Of a stretch of 13,672 bases of DNA, positions 9,657 to 13,672 are shown piece by piece. This stretch comes from CAJAUT01 sp043809365 (GTDB taxonomy: Bacteria > Patescibacteriota > Microgenomatia > UBA1400 > UBA12108): contig JAZDDW010000043.1 in assembly GCA_043809365.1 (NCBI GenBank), positions 1 through 13,672 on the forward strand. Direction: 5' to 3'. Position numbers and translations under genes: made by a program. Below the pieces are notes generated by a model. It was not told the DNA's origin, made no database searches, and worked only from the letters and a program-made list of their open reading frames with translations. Within the stretch, counting starts at the first letter, position 1. Each line of letters begins with the position of its first letter.

Positions 9657-9665
9657 AGTATACCA
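9657..9665 (-). promoter_or_regulatory. Candidate extended -10 promoter of uvrB
   Basis: Minus-strand TGGTATACT is an extended -10 (TGn plus TATACT). It ends eight bases before the uvrB ATG, so the transcript would be leaderless or nearly so. No -35 match was found at 17 bp (AGGAAC). It is plausible but could be fortuitous, because uvrB may simply be co-transcribed with the upstream ATP-grasp gene. Confidence 0.4.
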
Positions 9666-9690
9666 TGGTTTCGGGTAATGTTCCTACTAC

Positions 9691-10758
9691 TTAGGACTTG
9701 ATCCGAGAGGATATTTCGCTCACGATACTGCGAATGAGTTGCTGGGATTTTTTGGTATCGACTAAATCCGTCGTATCCCAGGTAATCCCGGGGCCAATAT
9801 TGCCTTCGAGAAAGTAGATTCGGCCAGAGTTGCTGATGACAAAATCAAGCGCATAGAGGGCGTGAAGCTTGTTAATTTTTTGGCGAATATTTTGTGCGAC
9901 TTTTATCACTGCGGGGGGAAGATCTTTTTTGGTCACATAGATTAGTTTCCCGCCCTGATGTTGGTTGCAGCGAAAATCATTGACTTTTGCCAAGCGAAGA
10001 TAAGCCTGGAAAAGCCGATTGCGATGGAAAATGAGCCTGATATCTGCCGTAGTGGGGGTACCGTGGTAAGCGTAGCCGAGGTTAAAAGCTAAGTAGGGTT
10101 GGAGGATAAAGCTAACATGCGGATTTTGGCGCATGAGTTGGCGGATGCGCAAAACGTGGGAGCGAGTGATTTTGAAAACATAGTTGCCGCCAGCGCCAAA
10201 GCGATCTTTGAGAATGACGCTACTACCAAAGTCGGAGGGGAAACGATGAGTGGTGCAGAGTTGCCGAAGTGACGTAAGTGAGGAGCGGATGGTAGAGAGG
10301 TGCGAGTTGGCGAGTGCGACTGTGGGCAGGGCATATTCGGGTAACTGTTGATAAGTTAGGAGTTTGTCGTGGAAAGTAGTAAAGAGTGCGCGATCGTTAA
10401 ATGGAATTATGGTGGAGTCGGAGAGGAGGAGAGAGCGTTCGGTTGAGCGCACCAAGCTGTTGGGAGAGATTTTGTCAAAAATATGGTGAGCGTGGGCGGG
10501 TTGATTGACTTTGACCCAGGATTCGGCATGGGTGGTCCAGTAGGTTTGGCAGGTGCCGGGACCCGTGATATCGGACGAAGTGGTGAAGCCAGCGCTAAGC
10601 CCTAGTTGGTCACAGCGAGTCAAAAAGTAGGAGTAGGACAAGTTGTAGTTAGCTTTTGTCGAGGCAAGCAAAAATGGGTGAAGACTCAAGTGATCGGAGA
10701 CGGTGGCACTTTGGGCGACACTGGCGTTATATACGACCAAAACATCTAGTTTATCCAT
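9691..10758 (-). CDS. ATP-grasp protein, RimK/D-Ala ligase-like, substrate unknown
   Basis: This 355-residue protein has a probable ATP-grasp fold in its C-terminal half. An ATP-binding Lys occurs in VILKDRFGAGG (181-191, Lys184 plus a glycine-rich loop). FILQPYLAF (218-226) gives the hinge strand, and Asp239/Arg241 lie in TADIRLIF. The metal-binding pattern is Asp305 in YALDFV, then Glu318 and Asn320 in LEGNIGPG. By family it would make an acyl-phosphate and join a carboxylate to an amine or thiol; peptide, cell-wall or protein-tail ligases are all possible. The N-terminal half (1-130) begins with a Rossmann-like VLVVYNAS strand but is not otherwise recognised. The ATG at 10758 has GGAG only 17 bases upstream, too far for normal use. 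It precedes uvrB by 42 bp, but a repair role cannot be inferred from position alone. Confidence 0.8.
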   Translation of the reverse strand: MDKLDVLVVYNASVAQSATVSDHLSLHPFLLASTKANYNLSYSYFLTRCDQLGLSAGFTTSSDITGPGTCQTYWTTHAESWVKVNQPAHAHHIFDKISPNSLVRSTERSLLLSDSTIIPFNDRALFTTFHDKLLTYQQLPEYALPTVALANSHLSTIRSSLTSLRQLCTTHRFPSDFGSSVILKDRFGAGGNYVFKITRSHVLRIRQLMRQNPHVSFILQPYLAFNLGYAYHGTPTTADIRLIFHRNRLFQAYLRLAKVNDFRCNQHQGGKLIYVTKKDLPPAVIKVAQNIRQKINKLHALYALDFVISNSGRIYFLEGNIGPGITWDTTDLVDTKKSQQLIRSIVSEISSRIKS

Positions 10759-10793
10759 AAGAATCTACTCACTTTCTCCGGGGATATGTAGTC

Positions 10794-10799
10794 AGTATA
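10794..10799 (-). promoter_or_regulatory. Candidate -10 box of the ATP-grasp gene
   Basis: Minus-strand TATACT lies 35 bases upstream of the ATG, implying a leader of roughly 30 nt. A weak TTCAAC -35 lies 19 bp upstream. The nine bases GTATACTGA around this box are identical to those at the uvrB candidate promoter. Confidence 0.35.
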
Positions 10800-10839
10800 C
10801 ACTAAATTGGGGGAAAAGGTTGAATTATCGAATTAATTG

Positions 10840-10914
10840 GGTGGGTGAGCGGACTTGAACCGCCGGCCTCATCCTCCACAGGGACGCGCTCTAACCAACT
10901 GAGCTACACCCACC
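10840..10914 (-). tRNA. tRNA-His, anticodon GTG
   Basis: A complete cloverleaf on the minus strand with the histidine-specific extra base. G-1 (10914) pairs with C73 (10840) outside the 7-bp acceptor GTGGGTG/CACCCAC. The D stem is GCTC/GAGC, anticodon stem CGTCC/GGATG with loop CTGTGGA (anticodon GTG), and T arm GGCGG-TTCAAGT-CCGCT. CCA is not encoded. Its 5' end is merged with the 3' arm of hairpin repeat A. Confidence 0.96.
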
Positions 10915-10944
10915 ATCCTGCGCTAAAGCTACGGATGGCAAGCC
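10913..10944 (-). repeat. GGCTTG hairpin repeat, copy A, in the tRNA-His leader
   Basis: On the minus strand GGCTTG is followed by a hairpin with a 6-bp stem CCATCC/GGATGG and a 14-base loop containing AGCTTTAGCG. The last two bases of the 3' arm are G-1 and G1 of tRNA-His. It matches copy B at 13144-13175 in 26 of 32 positions, and four of the six differences are paired stem changes. Confidence 0.75.
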
Positions 10945-10975
10945 ACCCAGCTTAAGCATTTCTGAGGTCTTTTGT

Positions 10976-10981
10976 ATTATA
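10976..10981 (-). promoter_or_regulatory. TATAAT upstream of intact tRNA-His
   Basis: A perfect TATAAT on the minus strand, but 61 bases before the tRNA 5' end instead of the 9-11 bases seen at the five other tRNA genes here. The intervening bases contain hairpin A. No clear -35. It is the nearest -10 to the intact gene, but transcription could also come from the upstream box at 11052-11060. Confidence 0.4.
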
Positions 10982-11026
10982 ACCCAAGTTGGGAATTGAC
11001 GTGCCCTGGATTCTCCAGAAGTGCTC

Positions 11027-11038
11027 GCTACACCCACC
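11027..11038 (-). pseudogene. tRNA-His 5'-end relic
   Basis: Twelve bases on the minus strand, GGTGGGTGTAGC, are identical to the first 12 of tRNA-His (G-1 through the start of the D stem). They stand 124 bases upstream of the intact gene in the same orientation. The adjoining plus-strand A extends the identity to 13. The next four bases, GAGC, equal the 3' side of the D stem, as if the D loop were lost; beyond that similarity is poor. An extended -10 lies 13 bases upstream. Confidence 0.55.
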
Positions 11039-11051
11039 AAGATGTGGAGAT

Positions 11052-11060
11052 ATTATATCA
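11052..11060 (-). promoter_or_regulatory. Extended -10 in front of the tRNA-His relic
   Basis: Minus-strand TGATATAAT, a perfect extended -10, lies six bases after the cyclophilin stop codon and 13 bases before the relic of the tRNA-His 5' end. This is the stop-codon, TATAAT, tRNA layout used by other tRNA genes in the window, suggesting the original tRNA-His promoter. Confidence 0.55.
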
Positions 11061-11066
11061 GTTGAG

Positions 11067-11723
11067 TTACTTTTCGGTTATTTCGATGGATTTGATACTG
11101 ACGGGGTTAACGGGACGATCATTGGGTCCTGTTTGAGCGGTGGCAATTTTGTCTACTATATCGAGCCCGCTGATTGTCTGGCCAAAAATAACATAATTGG
11201 GTGGTAAAGCGTAATCGGCGTGCATGATAAAGAATTGACTACCATTGGTGTTTGCGCCAGAGTTGGCCATGGCGATGGTGCCACGTTTGTACTCCCCGCT
11301 AAACTTTTCATCGGCAAATTTGTAGCCAGGGCCACCGGTACCAGTACCGGTAGGGTCGCCTCCTTGAATCATAAATCCAGGGATGACGCGATGGAAAATA
11401 ATGTCATTATAAAAACCTTCCTTCGCTAAGAACACAAAATTGTTGGTGGTGATGGGAGTATCTTGGGATAATCCGACAGTAATATCCCCTACGGAAGTTT
11501 TGATAGTGGCGGTATATGTTTTTCCGGCTTGAATCACTTGGGTGGCTTGAAGATATTGTTTGGTTGTTGATGAAGGCATAGGACTAGATCCTTTCTCGAT
11601 AGTTGATAATTGGGCGGACGGAGATGGACTGATTGTTGGGTTGGGTTTGCTGGGTTTGACGACGATCCAGGTGACGAGAGCGAGGGCAATGACACCGAGG
11701 ACTATGTTTAGGGTATTTCGCAT
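11067..11723 (-). CDS. Membrane-anchored cyclophilin-type peptidyl-prolyl isomerase
   Basis: Catalyses cis-trans isomerisation of X-Pro bonds. Residues 5-22 form one hydrophobic segment without a clear cleavage site or lipobox, so it is probably a signal anchor placing the domain outside the membrane. A Ser/Pro/Thr-rich linker (24-60) follows, then the cyclophilin domain (about 70-216). FHRVIPGFMIQGG (110-122) supplies Arg112, Phe117 and Gln120, the equivalents of the catalytic Arg/Phe/Gln triad. ANTNGSQFFI (157-166) is intact. The position of the cyclosporin-binding Trp is Leu173, as in many bacterial members. The ATG at 11723 lies 12 bases after the MFS stop on the same strand, so co-transcription with that gene is likely; no Shine-Dalgarno is visible. 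A role in folding secreted proteins is an inference from the anchor. Confidence 0.93.
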   Translation of the reverse strand: MRNTLNIVLGVIALALVTWIVVKPSKPNPTISPSPSAQLSTIEKGSSPMPSSTTKQYLQATQVIQAGKTYTATIKTSVGDITVGLSQDTPITTNNFVFLAKEGFYNDIIFHRVIPGFMIQGGDPTGTGTGGPGYKFADEKFSGEYKRGTIAMANSGANTNGSQFFIMHADYALPPNYVIFGQTISGLDIVDKIATAQTGPNDRPVNPVSIKSIEITEK

Positions 11724-11735
11724 AGAGTGACTATA

Positions 11736-12902
11736 CTATATTTGACGGAAAAACTTGAGAGTGGAGTAGTAGAAAATGGGAGCAACTAGGAGCGTAAATA
11801 GACCGATGAGGCCGAGGCCAGTAGAGGTACTAGTATGGTAGATGGCTCCAGTAATGAGGAGGGGCAGCCAAATAGCATTGAGTTGTTCGAGGTTGTTCAT
11901 AGTCGAGATGAGAGTGGCTTTGTAGCTAGTTGGGTAGAGCTGGAGGAGATAGCTTTGATAAATGATGCGGCGGTAGCGCCAGAAACCGATACCAAGGATC
12001 ATCATGGCTCCCAAGAAGTATGGTGAGCCGGTGTAGGCAGCGAGGTAGACTGATGTCACCAAGACAATGTCAATGAGGAGATAACGGGAGAGTCTCATAT
12101 GGCGGAGATAATGAACAAATGGTCCCATACAAGCTCCTACTATGCTGGCTAGACCATAAATCCAACCGATCAAGTCAATACGGATCCCATACTCGTGCAG
12201 CGCAACATTGAACATGTCGGCAGGGGAGGTATAGAGGGCAGCGATAATACCAAAGGAGAGACCAAAGAGAAGAAGATTCTTTTTGCCCACAATTTGCTTT
12301 AACACGGGGATTTTGAATTTGACGACACTCGTGACGTGCTTGACGTCGTGCATGAACAAGGCAGTGGTAAAGAGGAGAAGATAGGCAAGTGTGCCGAGAG
12401 CAAAGGGGTAGGTGGGATTCCAGGCGTAGGTCATGGATACAAAGGCAATAAGAATGGCATTGGCAATTAGAGAGATGGACATGGTACGGCTCATATACCT
12501 CGCATACTCGAGTTCTTGCTTTTTGATAACGAGTGAATCATGGATAAGGGCCTCCCCTGCCCCACCAAGGAAGGAGTATCCGAGAGCTTCCAGCATGACG
12601 CCCAAATAAATGCCAGTTTTGTGATGGATAAAGACGTAAATAGTGGTAGCGATGGCCGCGAGCGCTGCACCGACGCGTATACTGGCAAGACGACCTATGC
12701 GATCAGCGAAGTAGCCGGTTGGGACTTCTGTCACTAGCTGGATTATCGAGAAAAAAGCAGAAAGGAGGCCGATATCGCGGATAGTAAAGCCAGCGGTATC
12801 GATGAAGTACAGTGCAGTAAGGGGCAAAAAGACGCGTTTGGCGAAGATTCTGACAAAGATGTAGAGCTTAATGTTGCGATTGGCGGTCTTGAGTTGATCC
12901 AT
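11736..12902 (-). CDS. Major facilitator superfamily transporter
   Basis: A 388-residue membrane protein with about 12 hydrophobic segments visible by eye in two groups of six, separated by a basic loop (HDVKHVTSVVKFKIPVLKQ). The MFS motif A signature GYFADRIGRL lies in the loop between segments 2 and 3 (about residues 63-72). The substrate cannot be read from sequence; drug or small-metabolite efflux is common for such proteins. The open frame extends to an ATG at 12968, but that start lies inside the tRNA-Arg(TCT) gene. The ATG at 12902 (MDQLKTANRNIKLYIF) is therefore chosen; it leaves 17 bases after the tRNA's CCA. No Shine-Dalgarno or separate promoter is visible, so it is probably expressed from the tRNA promoter and together with the cyclophilin gene. 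Confidence 0.88.
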   Translation of the reverse strand: MDQLKTANRNIKLYIFVRIFAKRVFLPLTALYFIDTAGFTIRDIGLLSAFFSIIQLVTEVPTGYFADRIGRLASIRVGAALAAIATTIYVFIHHKTGIYLGVMLEALGYSFLGGAGEALIHDSLVIKKQELEYARYMSRTMSISLIANAILIAFVSMTYAWNPTYPFALGTLAYLLLFTTALFMHDVKHVTSVVKFKIPVLKQIVGKKNLLLFGLSFGIIAALYTSPADMFNVALHEYGIRIDLIGWIYGLASIVGACMGPFVHYLRHMRLSRYLLIDIVLVTSVYLAAYTGSPYFLGAMMILGIGFWRYRRIIYQSYLLQLYPTSYKATLISTMNNLEQLNAIWLPLLITGAIYHTSTSTGLGLIGLFTLLVAPIFYYSTLKFFRQI

Positions 12903-12919
12903 AAGATTTTTCAAAAAAA

Positions 12920-12996
12920 TGGTGCCCCAGGGAGGAATTGAACCTCCGACCCCCTGCTTAGAAGGCAAGTGCTCTATCCAACTGAGCTACTGGAGC
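12920..12996 (-). tRNA. tRNA-Arg, anticodon TCT, with encoded CCA
   Basis: Minus-strand cloverleaf: acceptor GCTCCAG/CTGGGGC (one G-T pair), discriminator A, then genomic CCA at 12922-12920. The D stem is GCTC/GAGC, anticodon stem CTTGC/GCAGG with loop CTTCTAA (anticodon TCT), and T arm GGAGG-TTCAATT-CCTCC. It is the only one of the six intact tRNA genes here with encoded CCA. Seven T residues follow directly, then the MFS start. Confidence 0.96.
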
Positions 12997-13005
12997 AACA
13001 AGCTC

Positions 13006-13014
13006 ATTATACCA
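13006..13014 (-). promoter_or_regulatory. Extended -10 promoter of tRNA-Arg(TCT)
   Basis: Minus-strand TGGTATAAT, a perfect extended -10, lies nine bases before the tRNA 5' end. Transcription would begin within about three bases of the mature 5' end and could continue into the MFS and cyclophilin genes. Confidence 0.6.
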
Positions 13015-13024
13015 GGGCTTGATG

Positions 13025-13030
13025 TATAAT
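13025..13030 (+). promoter_or_regulatory. -10 box of tRNA-Leu(TAA)
   Basis: Perfect TATAAT nine bases before the tRNA 5' end. It is divergent from the tRNA-Arg(TCT) promoter, the two sharing a 43-bp intergenic space. No clear -35 was found. Confidence 0.55.
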
Positions 13031-13039
13031 TTTAGTAAG

Positions 13040-13122
13040 GCCGAGATGGCGGAATGGCATACGCTCAAGTCTTAAAAACTTGTGAGGGTAACCTCATGTG
13101 GGTTCGACCCCCACTCTCGGCA
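13040..13122 (+). tRNA. tRNA-Leu, anticodon TAA
   Basis: A class II tRNA of 83 nt: acceptor GCCGAGA/TCTCGGC with discriminator A, D stem GCG/CGC, anticodon stem CAAGT/ACTTG with loop CTTAAAA (anticodon TAA), long variable arm TGAGG-GTAA-CCTCA, and T arm GTGGG-TTCGACC-CCCAC. CCA is not encoded and there is no intron. Confidence 0.96.
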
Positions 13123-13143
13123 CAACTATGTTAAACTATGACG

Positions 13144-13175
13144 GGCTTGCCCGCCGGAGCTTTAGCGTAGGCGGG
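13144..13175 (+). repeat. GGCTTG hairpin repeat, copy B, abutting the tRNA-Pro relic
   Basis: GGCTTG followed by a 6-bp stem CCCGCC/GGCGGG around a 14-base loop containing AGCTTTAGCG. The last four bases of the 3' arm are the first four of the tRNA-Pro 5' relic. It has the same size and loop as copy A, with CG replacing AT on one arm and the matching change on the other. Confidence 0.75.
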
Positions 13176-13221
13176 GTGTGGCTTAGATGGTAGACCTGCC
13201 TGCCGGCAGGCAGGGCGCCGC
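13172..13221 (+). pseudogene. tRNA-Pro 5'-half relic split by a palindrome
   Basis: Bases 13172-13194 are identical to the first 23 bases of the intact tRNA-Pro at 13498-13520 (acceptor strand, D stem and D loop). A 20-bp palindrome then intervenes (13195-13214), and GCGCCGC at 13215-13221 resumes the match exactly where it left off (intact gene 13521-13527). Identity ends at tRNA position 30, inside the anticodon stem, followed directly by the nuclease gene region. There is no 3' half, so it cannot make a tRNA. Confidence 0.85.
13195..13214. repeat. Perfect 20-bp palindrome inserted in the tRNA-Pro relic
   Basis: CCTGCCTGCCGGCAGGCAGG is fully self-complementary. Removing it restores 30 contiguous bases of tRNA-Pro sequence, so it is a clean insertion at the D-stem/D-loop boundary with no visible target duplication. 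Confidence 0.9.
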
Positions 13222-13229
13222 TAATATTG

Positions 13230-13487
13230 ATGAAATATATTGTATATATTATTAGGTCGCAGAGAGATAGACGTTTTTATACTGGATTTACTAATAATTT
13301 GACGCGTCGCTTATCAGAACATAATACTGGCAAGTACTCTACTCCTTCTACTTTACACAGAGGACCTTTTGATCTTGTGTATAGTGAAGAGTGTGATAGT
13401 AGAGAGTTAGCTAGATCGCGGGAGAGATATTGGAAATCAGGCGAAGGCCGAGAAATGAGGGACAAACTTCTTAATCACGCTGTATAA
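13230..13487 (+). CDS. Small stand-alone GIY-YIG nuclease domain protein
   Basis: An 85-residue protein consisting of a single GIY-YIG domain, similar to the UPF0213/UvrC-N-like small nucleases. The first motif appears as VYII (5-8), the second as YTG (17-19). The basic NNLTRRLSEHN helix supplies the catalytic-type Arg (26 or 27). The downstream helix RELARSRERYWKSGEG carries the conserved acidic and Lys residues. No other domain is present, so DNA binding or specificity must come from this fold or a partner. A TTG at 13227 precedes in frame, but the ATG at 13230 gives the usual MKYIVYI start. No Shine-Dalgarno is visible. The gene is framed by a broken 5' half of tRNA-Pro and the intact tRNA-Pro, and its stop codon TAA lies inside the -10 box of that tRNA. 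The context suggests mobility, but the biological role is unknown. Confidence 0.85.
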   Translation: MKYIVYIIRSQRDRRFYTGFTNNLTRRLSEHNTGKYSTPSTLHRGPFDLVYSEECDSRELARSRERYWKSGEGREMRDKLLNHAV

Positions 13488-13488
13488 T
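13483..13488 (+). promoter_or_regulatory. -10 box of tRNA-Pro(TGG) overlapping the GIY-YIG stop
   Basis: TATAAT nine bases before the intact tRNA 5' end; bases 13485-13487 are the TAA stop of the nuclease gene. No clear -35. This promoter lies between the relic and the intact gene and so is part of the inserted segment or of the duplicated copy. Confidence 0.55.
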
Positions 13489-13497
13489 CGGAATGTT

Positions 13498-13570
13498 CGG
13501 GGTGTGGCTTAGATGGTAGAGCGCCGCGTTTGGGACGCGGAGGTCCCCAGTTCGAGTCTGGGCACCCCGA
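13498..13570 (+). tRNA. tRNA-Pro, anticodon TGG
   Basis: A 73-nt cloverleaf: acceptor CGGGGTG/CACCCCG with discriminator A, D stem GCTT/GAGC with one G-T pair, anticodon stem CCGCG/CGCGG with loop TTTGGGA (anticodon TGG), and T arm CCCAG-TTCGAGT-CTGGG. CCA is not encoded. Its first 30 bases are duplicated upstream in the relic at 13172-13221. Confidence 0.97.
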
Positions 13571-13618
13571 CACAAAAAGACATATTGTCAGGCGAGAGGT
13601 CAGCGCGCCAGGCGCGCC

Positions 13619-13650
13619 GGCTGGCAGGGAGCGCTGTATAGCCCCTTTTT
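13619..13650 (+). terminator. Weak candidate terminator after tRNA-Pro
   Basis: GGCT/AGCC arms (13619-13622 and 13640-13643) with an inner CAG/CTG helix are followed by CC and five T residues (13646-13650). The stem is interrupted, so support is limited. A second GC-rich hairpin-forming stretch (13601-13623) lies just upstream. The bases from 13651 to the window end show no recognisable gene. Confidence 0.3.
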
Positions 13651-13672
13651 AGCTCGCTGGAGAGGCGACGAT

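Noticed and set aside
12903..12968. Upstream extension of the MFS frame to an ATG at 12968
   Set aside because: These codons overlap the tRNA-Arg(TCT) gene and encode a non-membrane stretch typical of tRNA sequence read as protein; the ATG at 12902 is the natural start.
13230..13487. Small GIY-YIG gene as a broken uvrC fragment
   Set aside because: It is a complete single-domain protein with its own typical MKYIVYI start and does not share sequence with the N-terminus of the local uvrC beyond family motifs.

Overview
The window looks like a stretch of chromosome from an uncultured bacterium with a compact genome, probably a member of the Candidate Phyla Radiation (Patescibacteria). That placement is an inference. 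It rests on tight gene packing, scattered single tRNA genes mostly without an encoded CCA, weak or absent Shine-Dalgarno sites, short tandem heptamers inside a gene, and a free-standing small GIY-YIG nuclease gene. No rRNA or taxonomic marker is present to settle it. No stretch longer than about 300 bases lacks a gene.

Layout. Positions 1-246 hold the C-terminal end of a DDE-type transposase cut by the window edge. A complete typA/bipA GTPase gene (325-2154, +) follows behind a good extended -10 promoter. From 2157 to 12996 nearly everything is on the minus strand: tRNA-Leu(CAG), a cytidylate kinase-like gene, tRNA-Arg(TCG), uvrC, uvrA, uvrB, an ATP-grasp gene, tRNA-His(GTG), a membrane-anchored cyclophilin, an MFS transporter and tRNA-Arg(TCT). 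The only plus-strand gene within this run is a small gene of unknown function at 4431-4673. The right end is on the plus strand: tRNA-Leu(TAA), a broken tRNA-Pro 5' half, a small GIY-YIG nuclease gene and an intact tRNA-Pro(TGG).

Functional grouping. The three nucleotide-excision-repair proteins UvrA, UvrB and UvrC lie within about 6.6 kb. UvrA2B recognises damage, UvrB verifies it and UvrC cuts on both sides. uvrB and uvrA are in one orientation, 66 bp apart, with a perfect 18-bp hairpin between them. UvrC keeps both nuclease domains but stops before the C-terminal helix-hairpin-helix pair, and it carries two small heptamer tandem arrays in its reading frame.

The most interesting feature is a recurring architecture at two tRNA loci. 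Upstream of intact tRNA-His and intact tRNA-Pro lies a second, truncated copy of the same tRNA's 5' end. Both loci also carry a 32-base GGCTTG-led hairpin repeat whose 3' arm runs into a tRNA 5' end; its two copies differ mainly by compensatory stem changes. At tRNA-Pro the space between relic and intact gene holds the GIY-YIG nuclease gene, and the relic is split by a perfect 20-bp palindrome. This looks like small mobile hairpin or nuclease elements that invade the 5' part of tRNA genes and leave a functional copy downstream.
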